From: GCA-2862585 sp049890295
GTDB lineage: Bacteria; Bacteroidota; Bacteroidia; Flavobacteriales; UBA7312
Direction of reading: 5' to 3'
Length of the DNA stretch: 64,000 nucleotides
NCBI GenBank assembly: GCA_049890295.1
Contig: JBMHBP010000023.1
Coordinates: forward strand, 62,001 to 126,000
Shown here: positions 26,758 through 35,733 of the stretch, piece by piece
Layout: every line of letters starts with the position of its first letter
Numbering within the stretch: position 1 is the stretch's first letter
The notes under the pieces: generated by a model
Told to the model about the DNA's origin: nothing
Database searches by the model: none
The model's input: the letters and a program-made list of their open reading frames with translations, nothing else
Translations under genes and position numbers: made by a program

Positions 26758-26782
26758 TAATTAATGATATGAGTCTATTGAC

Positions 26783-27232
26783 TTATTTCTTTGCTGCTAC
26801 AACTTCAACAGAAAGTGATGCTTTAACTTCTCGGTGAAGTCTAACTTCAGCTTCAAAAACACCAGTTGTTTTAACGTTGTTTAGCTTAACAAATTTTCTA
26901 TCAACTGTATGTCCTAATTTTTCTAATTCATCGGCCAGATGGTTAGAGGTAACAGAACCAAATAACTGCTTTCCACCTTCAATAGTTTTGGCGGTAATAG
27001 TAATAGTTATTCCATTGATTTTTTCAGCAATAACATTTGCTTCTTCAACAGCTTTATTTTCTTTTTTAGCACGCTGACGTAAGTTTTCTTCTAAAACTTT
27101 TCTGGCGGCTTCAGTAGCTAAAACTGCTTTTCCTTTTGGAATTAAAAAGTTTCGACCATAACCGTTTTTCACGTTCACAACCTCATCTTTAAATCCTAAC
27201 TTTTCTACGTCTTGTAATAATATCAATTCCAT
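26783..27232 (-). CDS. rplI: 50S ribosomal protein L9
   Basis: A large-subunit protein near the L1 stalk base, with two globular domains joined by a long helix. At 149 residues it has the standard length. The N-terminal signature MELILLQDVEKLGFKDEVVNVKNGYGRNFLIPKGKA-type region is clear, followed by the helix (about residues 41-75) and the C-terminal domain. It is the last gene of rpsF-rpsR-rplI, 8 bp after rpsR, and is followed by a terminator. Confidence 0.98.
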   Translation of the reverse strand: MELILLQDVEKLGFKDEVVNVKNGYGRNFLIPKGKAVLATEAARKVLEENLRQRAKKENKAVEEANVIAEKINGITITITAKTIEGGKQLFGSVTSNHLADELEKLGHTVDRKFVKLNNVKTTGVFEAEVRLHREVKASLSVEVVAAKK

Positions 27233-27240
27233 GTTAATAA

Positions 27241-27504
27241 TTATTTAAGCAAATCGCCTACGTATGGCATCAAGGCCAAATGACGACATCTTTTGATGGC
27301 TTGTGAAACTTTTCTTTGGTATTTCAAAGACGTACCTGTAATTCTTCTTGGAAGAATTTTTCCTTGCTCATTAACAAATCGCATAAGAAAATCAGGGTCT
27401 TTATAGTCTATGTATTTAATTCCAGCTTTTTTGAAACGACAATATTTCTTTGTGTTTCTGTTGTTTACATCTACTGGAGATAGGTATCTAATTTCGTCTG
27501 CCAT
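27241..27504 (-). CDS. rpsR: 30S ribosomal protein S18
   Basis: A small-subunit platform protein that pairs with S6. It has 87 residues, with the S18 core YCRFKKAGIKYIDYKD and LPRRITGTSLKYQRKV. It lies between rpsF (2 bp gap) and rplI (8 bp gap), the usual Bacteroidota order. Confidence 0.98.
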   Translation of the reverse strand: MADEIRYLSPVDVNNRNTKKYCRFKKAGIKYIDYKDPDFLMRFVNEQGKILPRRITGTSLKYQRKVSQAIKRCRHLALMPYVGDLLK

Positions 27505-27506
27505 GA

Positions 27507-27860
27507 TTATGCTTCTTGTTTTTCGTTAGTACTTAGTCTTTTACGTCTACGCTCAGCGTATGCTAAAGCGTGTTTATCTAGCTTAACGGTTATCCAACGC
27601 ATAAAACGCTCGTCACGTTTGTAGGCCAGTTCTAGCTTATTAATGATTTCGCGGTCATCAGAAGTGAATTCCATCAAATAATAAAAGCCAGTTCTTTTCT
27701 TTTGAATGCTGTAGGCCATTTTTTTAAGCCCCCAGTGTTCTTCAGCAACAACTTTTGCTTTACTATCTTTAAGAAGTTTTTTGAACTTCTGAACCGTCTC
27801 CTTTATCTGTTCTTCAGATAAAACGGGATTCATAATGAAAACGGTTTCGTAATGATTCAT
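27507..27860 (-). CDS. rpsF: 30S ribosomal protein S6
   Basis: A small-subunit protein that binds 16S rRNA as an S6:S18 heterodimer. It has 117 residues, with MNHYETVFIMNPVLSEEQ at the start, the conserved WGLKKMAYSI region and a basic C-terminus. It is the first gene of the three-gene operon, behind a strong promoter and a small leader hairpin. Confidence 0.98.
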   Translation of the reverse strand: MNHYETVFIMNPVLSEEQIKETVQKFKKLLKDSKAKVVAEEHWGLKKMAYSIQKKRTGFYYLMEFTSDDREIINKLELAYKRDERFMRWITVKLDKHALAYAERRRKRLSTNEKQEA

Positions 27861-27890
27861 AAATTTGATTTTTGTTATTATATATAGTTT

Positions 27891-27906
27891 CCCTTTTACA
27901 AAAGGG
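27891..27906 (-). promoter_or_regulatory. 5' leader hairpin of rpsF mRNA
   Basis: The perfect inverted repeat CCCTTTT / AAAAGGG with a 2-nt loop lies immediately downstream of the rpsF -7 box, so it would form at or near the 5' end of the transcript. S6:S18 autoregulatory leaders are known in other phyla, but this hairpin does not obviously show the CCG motif of that class. Function is inference. Confidence 0.4.
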
Positions 27907-27909
27907 ACG

Positions 27910-27941
27910 CAAAAGTAATCTAAACTTTAGAGAAAAGCAAA
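27910..27941 (-). promoter_or_regulatory. Strong rpsF operon promoter
   Basis: On the minus strand, TTTG (27938-27941), exactly 20 bp, then TACTTTTG (27910-27917). Both boxes match the Bacteroidota consensus perfectly, the best promoter in the window. The predicted leader is about 43 nt. Confidence 0.75.
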
Positions 27942-27942
27942 C

Positions 27943-27974
27943 TTAGGACTACTCAAAAAAATCCTTTATATTTG
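27943..27974 (+). promoter_or_regulatory. Promoter of the 202-residue lipoprotein gene
   Basis: A perfect -7 box TATATTTG (27967-27974) lies 20 bp after TTAG (27943-27946), a one-mismatch -33 box. The predicted leader is about 19 nt. It overlaps the divergent rpsF promoter region. Confidence 0.5.
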
Positions 27975-27999
27975 ATAGTATCTTAAAATCATTTACCCC

Positions 28000-28608
28000 A
28001 TGAAAATTACTTTAGCGTCTACACTAATTTTATTGACCTTATTATTTGCCTGTCAATACGACCAAAACAAGGGAGTAATTTTAACCGTTTCAATTGGTGA
28101 CAACCCAACTATAGACACCATTTTCATCACTAACTATGATAACTACGATGACTTCGCCTATATGACTAAAAATGAAAATGGGTTTTTTAAAGACACTTTA
28201 TCATTTAATACTGGTTTTTATTACCTGGATATCGGTTCTGAATATTCAATAATATATCTTGAAATTGGATACAATTTAAATATTACTATTGATAATTACC
28301 ACTTATTTAACGAATCAATCAGGGTTATTAGTGGAGACGATAAACACGTCAATCAATATTTATTTGATTATGTGTTGAACAAAAATCAAAAATTAAAAGC
28401 TGATAGGTTGATAGATTTAGAGAAAGATGAGTATCAGTTAGAAATTGGTAGATTCAAGCTTGAGGAAAACCAAAATATAGAAAAGTTAAAGCTAAAACCT
28501 GAAACGGCTGAATTTTTATTGAATTTACTAGATGAAGATCTTGAAAATACGACAATAATGTATGACCAAGAATATGAGTTTAAATATCTAATGGATACCA
28601 TACCATAG
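28000..28608 (+). CDS. Small lipoprotein, possibly DUF4369-like
   Basis: A 202-residue predicted lipoprotein with lipobox LLFAC (Cys18). The early region (VILTVSIGDNPTIDTIFITNY, then FYYLDIGSEYSIIYLEIGYNLNITID) resembles the DUF4369 N-terminal domain of Bacteroidota TlpA-like thioredoxin lipoproteins. After about residue 130 it becomes a charged helical tail, and no thioredoxin domain or CxxC is present. It may be a shortened relative or simply a family I do not recognise. It stands alone, convergent with the MscS gene, with 92 bp between them that hold nothing recognisable. Confidence 0.6.
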   Translation: MKITLASTLILLTLLFACQYDQNKGVILTVSIGDNPTIDTIFITNYDNYDDFAYMTKNENGFFKDTLSFNTGFYYLDIGSEYSIIYLEIGYNLNITIDNYHLFNESIRVISGDDKHVNQYLFDYVLNKNQKLKADRLIDLEKDEYQLEIGRFKLEENQNIEKLKLKPETAEFLLNLLDEDLENTTIMYDQEYEFKYLMDTIP

Positions 28609-28700
28609 TTTCTCAATTCCGCAGCTATAACAATAAGGAACAGATATAACGCCCCAGTACTATATAGTGATACCTTAGAAGTATTATATTACTCACATCT

Positions 28701-29516
28701 TTAATTCCTAGCATTGATTAAAACCGTATGGGGATAAGGGATTTCAATATTGGATTCATTCAATGCTAATTTGATGTTTTCTAAGCTTTCAAAATAGACA
28801 TCCCAATAATGTTCAGGCTTGCAAAAAGGCCGAACTACAAAAACTAATGAACTGTCAGCTAAATTGGATACGCCCACAAATGGCTTTGGCGTTTTGAGTA
28901 CTTTAGGGTTAGTCGTAAGAGTAGCTAGCAAAACCTCTTTCACCATTTTAATATCAGAACTGTAAGATACACCTACCTCCAAATCAACTCTTATTTTACC
29001 TTCAGATGTATAATTTATAATATTACCATTGGCCATTGTACCGTTAGGAACAACAATCATTTTATTATCAGGAGAAATTAATCGCGTATTAAAAATATCT
29101 ATTTCTTCTACCTGACCAATAACAGCTTGAGCCTCTATCAGATCGCCAATTTTGTAGGGTTTGAAGACCATAATCAACACGCCACCTGCAAAATTGGATA
29201 GAGACCCTTGTAAGGCTAAGCCAACCGCCAAACCAGCTGCTGCTATTATTGCTGCAAAAGCAGTAATATCTATGCCCAATGTTGAAATAATAAGTAACAT
29301 CAGTAATATTTTCAATGCCCATGAGATTATATTGTGAAAAAACCGTTGTAGTGTTTGGTCATATTTTGTTTTAGCCATTAGCTGTTTAAAACCAATTAGT
29401 AATTTTTTTATCATCCAGTTACCACAATAAAAGATTAGGACAGCCCCCAAGACCTTTGGGCCATAATGAGAAAAGAATTCAACAACTTTTTCAAATAAGA
29501 TATCTACTTTTTCCAT
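28701..29516 (-). CDS. MscS family mechanosensitive channel
   Basis: A 271-residue inner-membrane channel that releases solutes on hypo-osmotic shock. It has three membrane segments, with the pore-lining TM3 rich in Ala and Gly (AAAGLAVGLALQGSLSNFAGG, about residues 85-105) and the following GDLIEAQAVIGQVEEI beta domain, as in E. coli MscS (286 residues). The cytoplasmic vestibule continues to the C-terminus. It has a single start ATG with no close alternatives. Confidence 0.93.
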   Translation of the reverse strand: MEKVDILFEKVVEFFSHYGPKVLGAVLIFYCGNWMIKKLLIGFKQLMAKTKYDQTLQRFFHNIISWALKILLMLLIISTLGIDITAFAAIIAAAGLAVGLALQGSLSNFAGGVLIMVFKPYKIGDLIEAQAVIGQVEEIDIFNTRLISPDNKMIVVPNGTMANGNIINYTSEGKIRVDLEVGVSYSSDIKMVKEVLLATLTTNPKVLKTPKPFVGVSNLADSSLVFVVRPFCKPEHYWDVYFESLENIKLALNESNIEIPYPHTVLINARN

Positions 29517-29658
29517 GCTTTAAGTTTTTAAGATTTAAAGTTAAAAATACTAAAATTGAGTATTCCACCACTAATAATTTTTCAGAAATTGTTATTTTAA
29601 ATAAGGTACTTACAGTTAAACATTTTTTTACAAAGTCTGAAGAATTCAAACATTATAT

Positions 29659-29666
29659 TATATTTG
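29659..29666 (+). promoter_or_regulatory. dnaX -7 promoter element
   Basis: A perfect TATATTTG lies 17 bp before the dnaX ATG. No clear TTTG is seen about 20 bp upstream. The remainder of the 167-bp MscS-dnaX gap (29517-29683) is A+T-rich with no other recognisable feature. Confidence 0.4.
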
Positions 29667-29683
29667 TTTTTGCTAAAAAATAG

Positions 29684-31435
29684 ATGGAAAAGTTTGTTGT
29701 ATCAGCACGTAAATACCGCCCTTCTACATTTGACACTGTAGTTGGTCAGTCTTCTATTACAACTACCCTAAAAAATGCCATTCAAAACAATCATCTTGCT
29801 CAAGCTTTTTTGTTTTGTGGTCCTCGTGGTGTTGGTAAAACATCCTGTGCCCGAATTCTGGCAAAAACCATTAATTGCATGAACCTGACCAATTCAGTCG
29901 AGGCTTGCAATGAATGTGAATCTTGCAAAGGCTTCAACAATAATCATTCATTCAATATTCATGAACTGGATGCAGCCTCAAATAATGGGGTTGATAAAAT
30001 TCGTGAATTAGTAGATCAAGTTCGATTTGCCCCCCAAGTTGGTCAATTTAACATCTATATTATTGATGAGGTACATATGCTTTCTCAAGCTGCTTTTAAC
30101 GCATTTCTAAAAACATTAGAAGAGCCACCTGCACATGCAATTTTCATATTAGCAACTACTGAAAAACATAAAATTATTCCAACAATTCTTTCGCGTTGTC
30201 AGATTTTTGATTTCAAGCGAATTCAGATAAGCGATATTACCCAACATCTCAGCCATATAGCAAAGCATGAAGGTATTCAGGCAGAAGAGCAAGCCTTACA
30301 TACAATTGCTCAAAAAGCAGATGGTGCACTAAGAGATGCTTTATCAATATTTGATCAAATTATAAGTTTTTGTGGTAATACGCTGACTTACAAAGATGTA
30401 ATCGAAAACCTTAATATACTAGACTATGACTATTATTTTAAGCTAACTGACAGTTTGAAAGAACAAAATATTCCAACTGCCTTAACGATCTTCAATGAGA
30501 TATTAAATAATGGTTTTGACGGTCATCATTTCATCAATGGTATGGCTATGCATTTCAGAAACTTATTGGTGTCAAAAGACCCTATAACAACACAATTGTT
30601 AGAAGTAAGTGATTCAGTAAAAAAACAATTTATAAGCCAAAGTCAAGCCTGGGATCAAGGATCATTAGTGAAAGCTTTAGAGCTTTGCAATACAGCCGAT
30701 ATAAACTACAAACAAAGCAAAAATCAGCGTTTACTTATTGAGTTAAGCCTGATGCGTCTTTGTAGCATTGACATTTCTAATGATTCGGCTGAAAAAAAAA
30801 CGTTTAACGTAAAAAAAACTGAGTTAAACGAAAAAAAAACTAAAAATAAGACTGAAACAAATCAGGGATTTAAAGAAAAGACTGAACAAACTAAGCCTGA
30901 TTTAGATAGAAAGTCTATAATTGAAAGCGACAATAAAAAAGCCATTAAAATTGTTGACTTTAATGAAGGTGTTCAAAAAAAAACCATTTCAATTAATCTT
31001 AATTCACCTGATCAGAAAAAAGAAAGTGAAGACAGAAAAGAAGAAATTATTGTAAAAAGAAAGGAATCTTTCGATCAAGAAAAATTGAACGAGTTAATTA
31101 TTGAACTTAGCCAGATTAAGTCTAAAGAAGGAAAACACAACTTGTCATCCATACTTGTTGAAAAGAAAATTCTATTATCTGATTCTAATAATTTAACAAT
31201 TACACTAGACAATAAAGTTCAAGAAGAGGTGTTAATGAATGAAAAAACAGAAATTATATCATTTTTAAGGGACAAACTAAATAATGATATGATATCTTTG
31301 CAAACCGAAATTAAGGAGTTAGAACAACACGAGGTGAAGGCTTACACAGATGAGGACAAGTTCAAAAAAATGGCTGAAAAGCAGCCAGTACTATTACAAA
31401 TGAAAGATGAATTCAATCTAGAAATCGACTATTAA
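29684..31435 (+). CDS. dnaX: DNA polymerase III subunits gamma/tau
   Basis: This is the motor of the clamp loader; the full-length tau form also ties polymerase cores to the helicase. Domain I has Walker A GPRGVGKTS (residues 46-54), a zinc site (Cys65 region plus CNECESC), and Walker B IIDEVHML. Domains II-III run to about residue 368. A Lys/Glu-rich linker (about 369-470) and a tau C-terminal domain (to 583) follow. At the start of the linker three A-runs (30792-30800, 30811-30818, 30831-30839) sit where most one-base slips reach a stop at once, so a gamma-like product of about 374 residues is possible (see findings). Confidence 0.96.
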   Translation: MEKFVVSARKYRPSTFDTVVGQSSITTTLKNAIQNNHLAQAFLFCGPRGVGKTSCARILAKTINCMNLTNSVEACNECESCKGFNNNHSFNIHELDAASNNGVDKIRELVDQVRFAPQVGQFNIYIIDEVHMLSQAAFNAFLKTLEEPPAHAIFILATTEKHKIIPTILSRCQIFDFKRIQISDITQHLSHIAKHEGIQAEEQALHTIAQKADGALRDALSIFDQIISFCGNTLTYKDVIENLNILDYDYYFKLTDSLKEQNIPTALTIFNEILNNGFDGHHFINGMAMHFRNLLVSKDPITTQLLEVSDSVKKQFISQSQAWDQGSLVKALELCNTADINYKQSKNQRLLIELSLMRLCSIDISNDSAEKKTFNVKKTELNEKKTKNKTETNQGFKEKTEQTKPDLDRKSIIESDNKKAIKIVDFNEGVQKKTISINLNSPDQKKESEDRKEEIIVKRKESFDQEKLNELIIELSQIKSKEGKHNLSSILVEKKILLSDSNNLTITLDNKVQEEVLMNEKTEIISFLRDKLNNDMISLQTEIKELEQHEVKAYTDEDKFKKMAEKQPVLLQMKDEFNLEIDY

Positions 31436-31451
31436 CATTCCACTAAATACT

Positions 31452-34373
31452 ATGAAAACTAAATTATCATTTCTATTAATCCTCTTAGTTGTAGGATTCA
31501 TAGTGTATAACGCCACAGGTAATATGAGTAAAGTTGAAAATAACTACAAAACAGTTAAAAATGACCCCATGAATACGCGTGTCTTTTCTTTAGACAACGG
31601 CCTAAAAGTGTATTTGACAGTTTATAAAGACGCTCCTAGAGTTCAAACCTACATTGCAGTTAGAGCAGGTAGTAAAAATGATCCTTCAGATGCTACAGGA
31701 TTAGCTCATTATCTTGAACACATGCTTTTTAAAGGAACAGATCGCTACGGTTCATTAGATTATACAAAAGAATCACTATTACTTGATCAAATTGAAGACT
31801 TGTATGAAGAATACCGTCAAATTGCAATGACCGATACAGTAAATAGAGACCGTGTTTGGGGACAAATTGACTCGGTTTCCAATGAAGCTGCTAAATATGC
31901 AATCGCTAATGAATATGATAAAATGATTTCTAGCTTGGGTGCTAAAGGCACAAACGCCTATACCTCTGCCGAAGCAACGGTATATGTCAATGACATACCC
32001 TCCAATCAGCTAAAAAAATGGCTTGATATAGAGGCGGAACGATTCCGTAAGCCAGTTTTTAGACTGTTTCATACCGAATTAGAAACTGTTTATGAAGAGA
32101 AAAATAGAGGCTTAGACAATGATGGTCGTAAAATGTTTGAAGCCCTAATGTCAGGCCTATTCCAACAACATACTTACGGTACTCAAACTACAATTGGTAC
32201 AGTTGAACATTTGAAAAATCCATCAATCAAAGAAATTGGGAAGTATTTTGATAAAAACTATGTACCAAATAATATGGCCATTTGTATGTCTGGTGACTTT
32301 GACCCAGATTCAGTAATCGTTTGGATAAATGATCGTTTTGGAAAATTTGAACGAAAAGAAGATCCTGAATTTAATCCTGGTATTGAAGTATCAATACAAA
32401 AGCCTATCGTTAAAGATGTATATGGTCCAGATGCAGAGCGTTTATACCTAGGCTTCCGTTTTCCCGGCGTGAAAGAAAGAGATACTCAAATCATGAAAAT
32501 TATTGATATGATATTGAGCAACAGTCAAGCTGGGTTAATAGACTTACACCTTAATCAACAACAAAAAGTATTACAAGCCAGCTGTTTTCCATATACTTTA
32601 ACTGACTATAGCACACATATTTTATACGGTTCTCCTAAACAAGGTCAAAGTTTAGACGAATTAAAAGACCTACTCTTAAACGAAATTGAACTTGTAAAAA
32701 AAGGTGATTTTCCAGACTGGCTTATTCCAGCTATTATTAGCGATATGAAGCTCAATAAAATTAAAACGTACGAAAGTAATTCTAGTAGAGCAAATGAATT
32801 TGTTCAAGCATTTATTCAAGGTTTCGAATGGGAAGATTATGTCAATGAAATAGATGTACTGGAAAATGTAACAAAAGAAGAAGTTATTGAGGTAGCAAAT
32901 AAATATTACCAAAATAATTACGTTTTCGTCAGAAAAAATCGCGGGGAAGATAACAGTGTAATTAAAGTAACAAAGCCAGCTATTACACCAGTTGAAGTAA
33001 ATAGAGAAGCCCAATCCGACTTTCTAGTAACAGTCACAGAAACTGAAGTGAAAGAAATCGAGCCAGACTTTATCAACTATCAAGAGGATATTCAACAAAC
33101 AGACATAGGCGTTCCATTACTACACAAGAAAAACACTGAGAATAGTAGATTTAAATTATATTACATTAGTGATAGAGGAAATAATCATGACAAAAAACTT
33201 AGTATGGCTATTGATTATTTCAATTACCTTGGAACTACAGATATTTCACCTAGTCAGAAAAAAGAGGAGTTTTATAAATTAGGCTGTGAGGTTTCTGTAA
33301 GTAGTCAAAACGAACAAAGCTATATCTCATTAAGTGGTTTAGACGATAATTTTGAATCTTCAGTAGAACTATTTGAAAAATTATTATCTGAAGTTACTCC
33401 AAACGAGGAAGCACTTCAAAATCTTAAGATGGATGTACTCAAGAAAAGAGCAGATGCCAAATTAAACAAGCAAACCATTCTATACAGTGGAATGAGCAAT
33501 TACGCTAAATATGGCCCTACAAACCCATTTACAAATAAATTGACTGATGAAGAAATAATGAATACAAGCTCAGAAGAGTTAATCAACATCATCAAAAACT
33601 TAACTGCCTACGATCACAGAGTATTATACTACGGACCAAAAACCATTGATGAAGCTACTGAGTCATTAAGAAACCTTCACCCAATTAAAGAAAACTTAAT
33701 GGCAGTTGTAGATACAAAAGATTTTAAAGAGCTAGAAATCAATAAAACGTCCATATATGTTGTTGATTATGACATGAAACAAGCTGAAATATTAATGGTA
33801 TCTAAGGGTGAGGAGTTTAATCCAAAGAAAATGCCATTAATCAAATTACACAATGAATACTTTGGCGGTAGTATGGGAAGTATTGTTTTTCAAACTCTAA
33901 GAGAATCAAAAGCTTTAGCCTACTCGGTTTACAGCTCCTACAGCAGTCCCCGAGAGTTAGACAAATCTCACTACGTTATGGCTTACATAGGTACACAAGC
34001 AGACAAACTTAAAGAAGCTATGGATGGTATGAACGAATTGTTGAATGAACTACCAGAAGTAGAAGCTAATTTAGAAAATGCAAAAGATGCAGTTATACAA
34101 AAAATAAGAACTGAACGAATTACCAAAGACAAAGTATTGTTTAATTACGAGTCAGCCAAACGACTAGGCTATGACTATGACTCAAGGCAAGATGTTTATC
34201 AGTCCATAAATGATTTTGATATGGCTGATTTAACCAATTTCCACAACTTACACATGACTAACAACGATTACACAATTCTTGTACTAGGTAACAAAGACGA
34301 ATTAAATATCAATACTTTAAAAGAATTTGGTACGGTAAAATTCTTAACTCTTGAAGATGTATTTGGATATTAA
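31452..34373 (+). CDS. M16 family zinc metalloprotease, two-module
   Basis: A 973-residue insulinase/pitrilysin-type peptidase. The N-terminus (residues 1-21) is a signal or anchor segment. The inverted zinc motif HYLEH is at His86, Glu89 and His90 (GLAHYLEHMLFKG), with the third ligand Glu in ELETVYEEKNRG about 120 residues later. A second M16-like half (about 570-960) lacks HxxEH and is the usual inactive partner. The single-chain arrangement suggests a clamshell peptidase for periplasmic peptides; substrates are unknown. It lies 16 bp after dnaX and is probably partly co-transcribed. Confidence 0.93.
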   Translation: MKTKLSFLLILLVVGFIVYNATGNMSKVENNYKTVKNDPMNTRVFSLDNGLKVYLTVYKDAPRVQTYIAVRAGSKNDPSDATGLAHYLEHMLFKGTDRYGSLDYTKESLLLDQIEDLYEEYRQIAMTDTVNRDRVWGQIDSVSNEAAKYAIANEYDKMISSLGAKGTNAYTSAEATVYVNDIPSNQLKKWLDIEAERFRKPVFRLFHTELETVYEEKNRGLDNDGRKMFEALMSGLFQQHTYGTQTTIGTVEHLKNPSIKEIGKYFDKNYVPNNMAICMSGDFDPDSVIVWINDRFGKFERKEDPEFNPGIEVSIQKPIVKDVYGPDAERLYLGFRFPGVKERDTQIMKIIDMILSNSQAGLIDLHLNQQQKVLQASCFPYTLTDYSTHILYGSPKQGQSLDELKDLLLNEIELVKKGDFPDWLIPAIISDMKLNKIKTYESNSSRANEFVQAFIQGFEWEDYVNEIDVLENVTKEEVIEVANKYYQNNYVFVRKNRGEDNSVIKVTKPAITPVEVNREAQSDFLVTVTETEVKEIEPDFINYQEDIQQTDIGVPLLHKKNTENSRFKLYYISDRGNNHDKKLSMAIDYFNYLGTTDISPSQKKEEFYKLGCEVSVSSQNEQSYISLSGLDDNFESSVELFEKLLSEVTPNEEALQNLKMDVLKKRADAKLNKQTILYSGMSNYAKYGPTNPFTNKLTDEEIMNTSSEELINIIKNLTAYDHRVLYYGPKTIDEATESLRNLHPIKENLMAVVDTKDFKELEINKTSIYVVDYDMKQAEILMVSKGEEFNPKKMPLIKLHNEYFGGSMGSIVFQTLRESKALAYSVYSSYSSPRELDKSHYVMAYIGTQADKLKEAMDGMNELLNELPEVEANLENAKDAVIQKIRTERITKDKVLFNYESAKRLGYDYDSRQDVYQSINDFDMADLTNFHNLHMTNNDYTILVLGNKDELNINTLKEFGTVKFLTLEDVFGY

Positions 34374-34407
34374 TATTTAAATAAAAAAACAAAAATTATT
34401 TACATTC

Positions 34408-35634
34408 ATGACTAAAATAAAAGTAGACAACCCAATTGTTGAGTTAGATGGCGATGAAATGACACGCATTATCTGGAAATTTATAAAAGATGAACTCATA
34501 TTACCTTACTTAGACTTAGATATTAAGTATTATGATTTGGGTATGGAGAGTAGAGATGAAACTGATGACCAAATTACAATTGACGCAGCAAACGCTATTA
34601 AAGAATATAAAGTAGGAATAAAATGTGCTACTATTACGCCCGACGAGGATAGAGTTGAAGAGTTTGGACTAAAGAAAATGTGGCGTTCGCCAAATGGTAC
34701 CATTAGAAATATTGTCGGAGGCACTGTATTTAGAGAGCCTATTATTTGTAAGAATGTACCTCGATTAGTGCCAAACTGGACACAACCAATTTGTATTGGA
34801 CGTCATGCTTTTGGCGATCAATACAAAGCCACAGACACTGTAATTGAAGGAAAAGGGAAATTGACTATGACCTTCACGCCAGAAAACGGAGAAGAAGTTT
34901 CATGGGAAGTATATCAGTTTGAAGGGCAAGGCGGAGTAGCAATGAGTATGTACAACACAGATGAGTCTATTTATGGATTTGCACGATCGTGTTTTAATCA
35001 AGCACTTTCAAAAGGATGGCCATTGTATCTTTCTACTAAAAATACGATTCTAAAAGCTTATGATGGCCGCTTTAAAGATATTTTTGAAGAGGTTTATCAA
35101 AATGAATTTAAAGCTAAATTTAATGAGGCTGGTATCACTTACGAACACCGCCTAATTGATGATATGGTAGCTGCGGCCTTGAAGTGGAACGGAGCTTTCG
35201 TTTGGGCGTGTAAAAACTACGATGGTGATGTGCAATCCGATACTGTTGCTCAAGGTTTTGGTTCATTAGGCTTGATGACATCAACACTTGTGACTCCTGA
35301 AGGTGATGTTATGGAGGCAGAAGCGGCTCATGGAACCGTTACACGTCACTACAGACAACACCAACAAGGGAAAAAGACATCTACTAACCCCATTGCATCT
35401 ATTTTTGCTTGGACAAGAGGTCTTGCTTTCAGAGGCAAATTAGATCATAATCAAGCATTAATTGATTTTTGTGAAACACTAGAAAAAGTATGCATAGAAA
35501 CTGTTGAAAATGGAACAATGACCAAAGATTTAGCGTTATGTATTCATGGCAAAGAATTAAATGAAAGTCATTATGTTACAACTGAAGAATTTCTATCAGC
35601 ATTAAATAGTGGGCTTAAAACTAAAATGAGCTAA
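34408..35634 (+). CDS. icd: NADP-dependent isocitrate dehydrogenase
   Basis: It oxidatively decarboxylates isocitrate to 2-oxoglutarate and makes NADPH. The 408-residue protein is the eukaryote-like dimeric type (type II): VELDGDEMTRIIWKFIK at the start, WRSPNGTIRNIVGGTVFREP for substrate binding, and DDMVAAALKWNG with the metal-binding Asp. E. coli Icd has a different signature. It has only 34 bp of upstream gap after the M16 gene and is followed by an A+T-rich 99-bp gap. Confidence 0.96.
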   Translation: MTKIKVDNPIVELDGDEMTRIIWKFIKDELILPYLDLDIKYYDLGMESRDETDDQITIDAANAIKEYKVGIKCATITPDEDRVEEFGLKKMWRSPNGTIRNIVGGTVFREPIICKNVPRLVPNWTQPICIGRHAFGDQYKATDTVIEGKGKLTMTFTPENGEEVSWEVYQFEGQGGVAMSMYNTDESIYGFARSCFNQALSKGWPLYLSTKNTILKAYDGRFKDIFEEVYQNEFKAKFNEAGITYEHRLIDDMVAAALKWNGAFVWACKNYDGDVQSDTVAQGFGSLGLMTSTLVTPEGDVMEAEAAHGTVTRHYRQHQQGKKTSTNPIASIFAWTRGLAFRGKLDHNQALIDFCETLEKVCIETVENGTMTKDLALCIHGKELNESHYVTTEEFLSALNSGLKTKMS

Positions 35635-35733
35635 AGCTTTGTAAGTTTTTATTTAAATACTAAAGCAAGTTAACTCAAGAAATAGAAACAATTTATTTTT
35701 TTTTATATTTAACAATACAAAAAAAATGAAAAA

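Noticed and set aside
28609..28700. Possible small RNA between the lipoprotein and MscS genes
   Set aside because: No promoter box, stable hairpin or terminator could be supported in the 92 bp.
29456..29683. 75-codon frame ending directly before dnaX
   Set aside because: The first part is antisense to the MscS start and the rest is A+T-rich promoter sequence; the product has no recognisable features.
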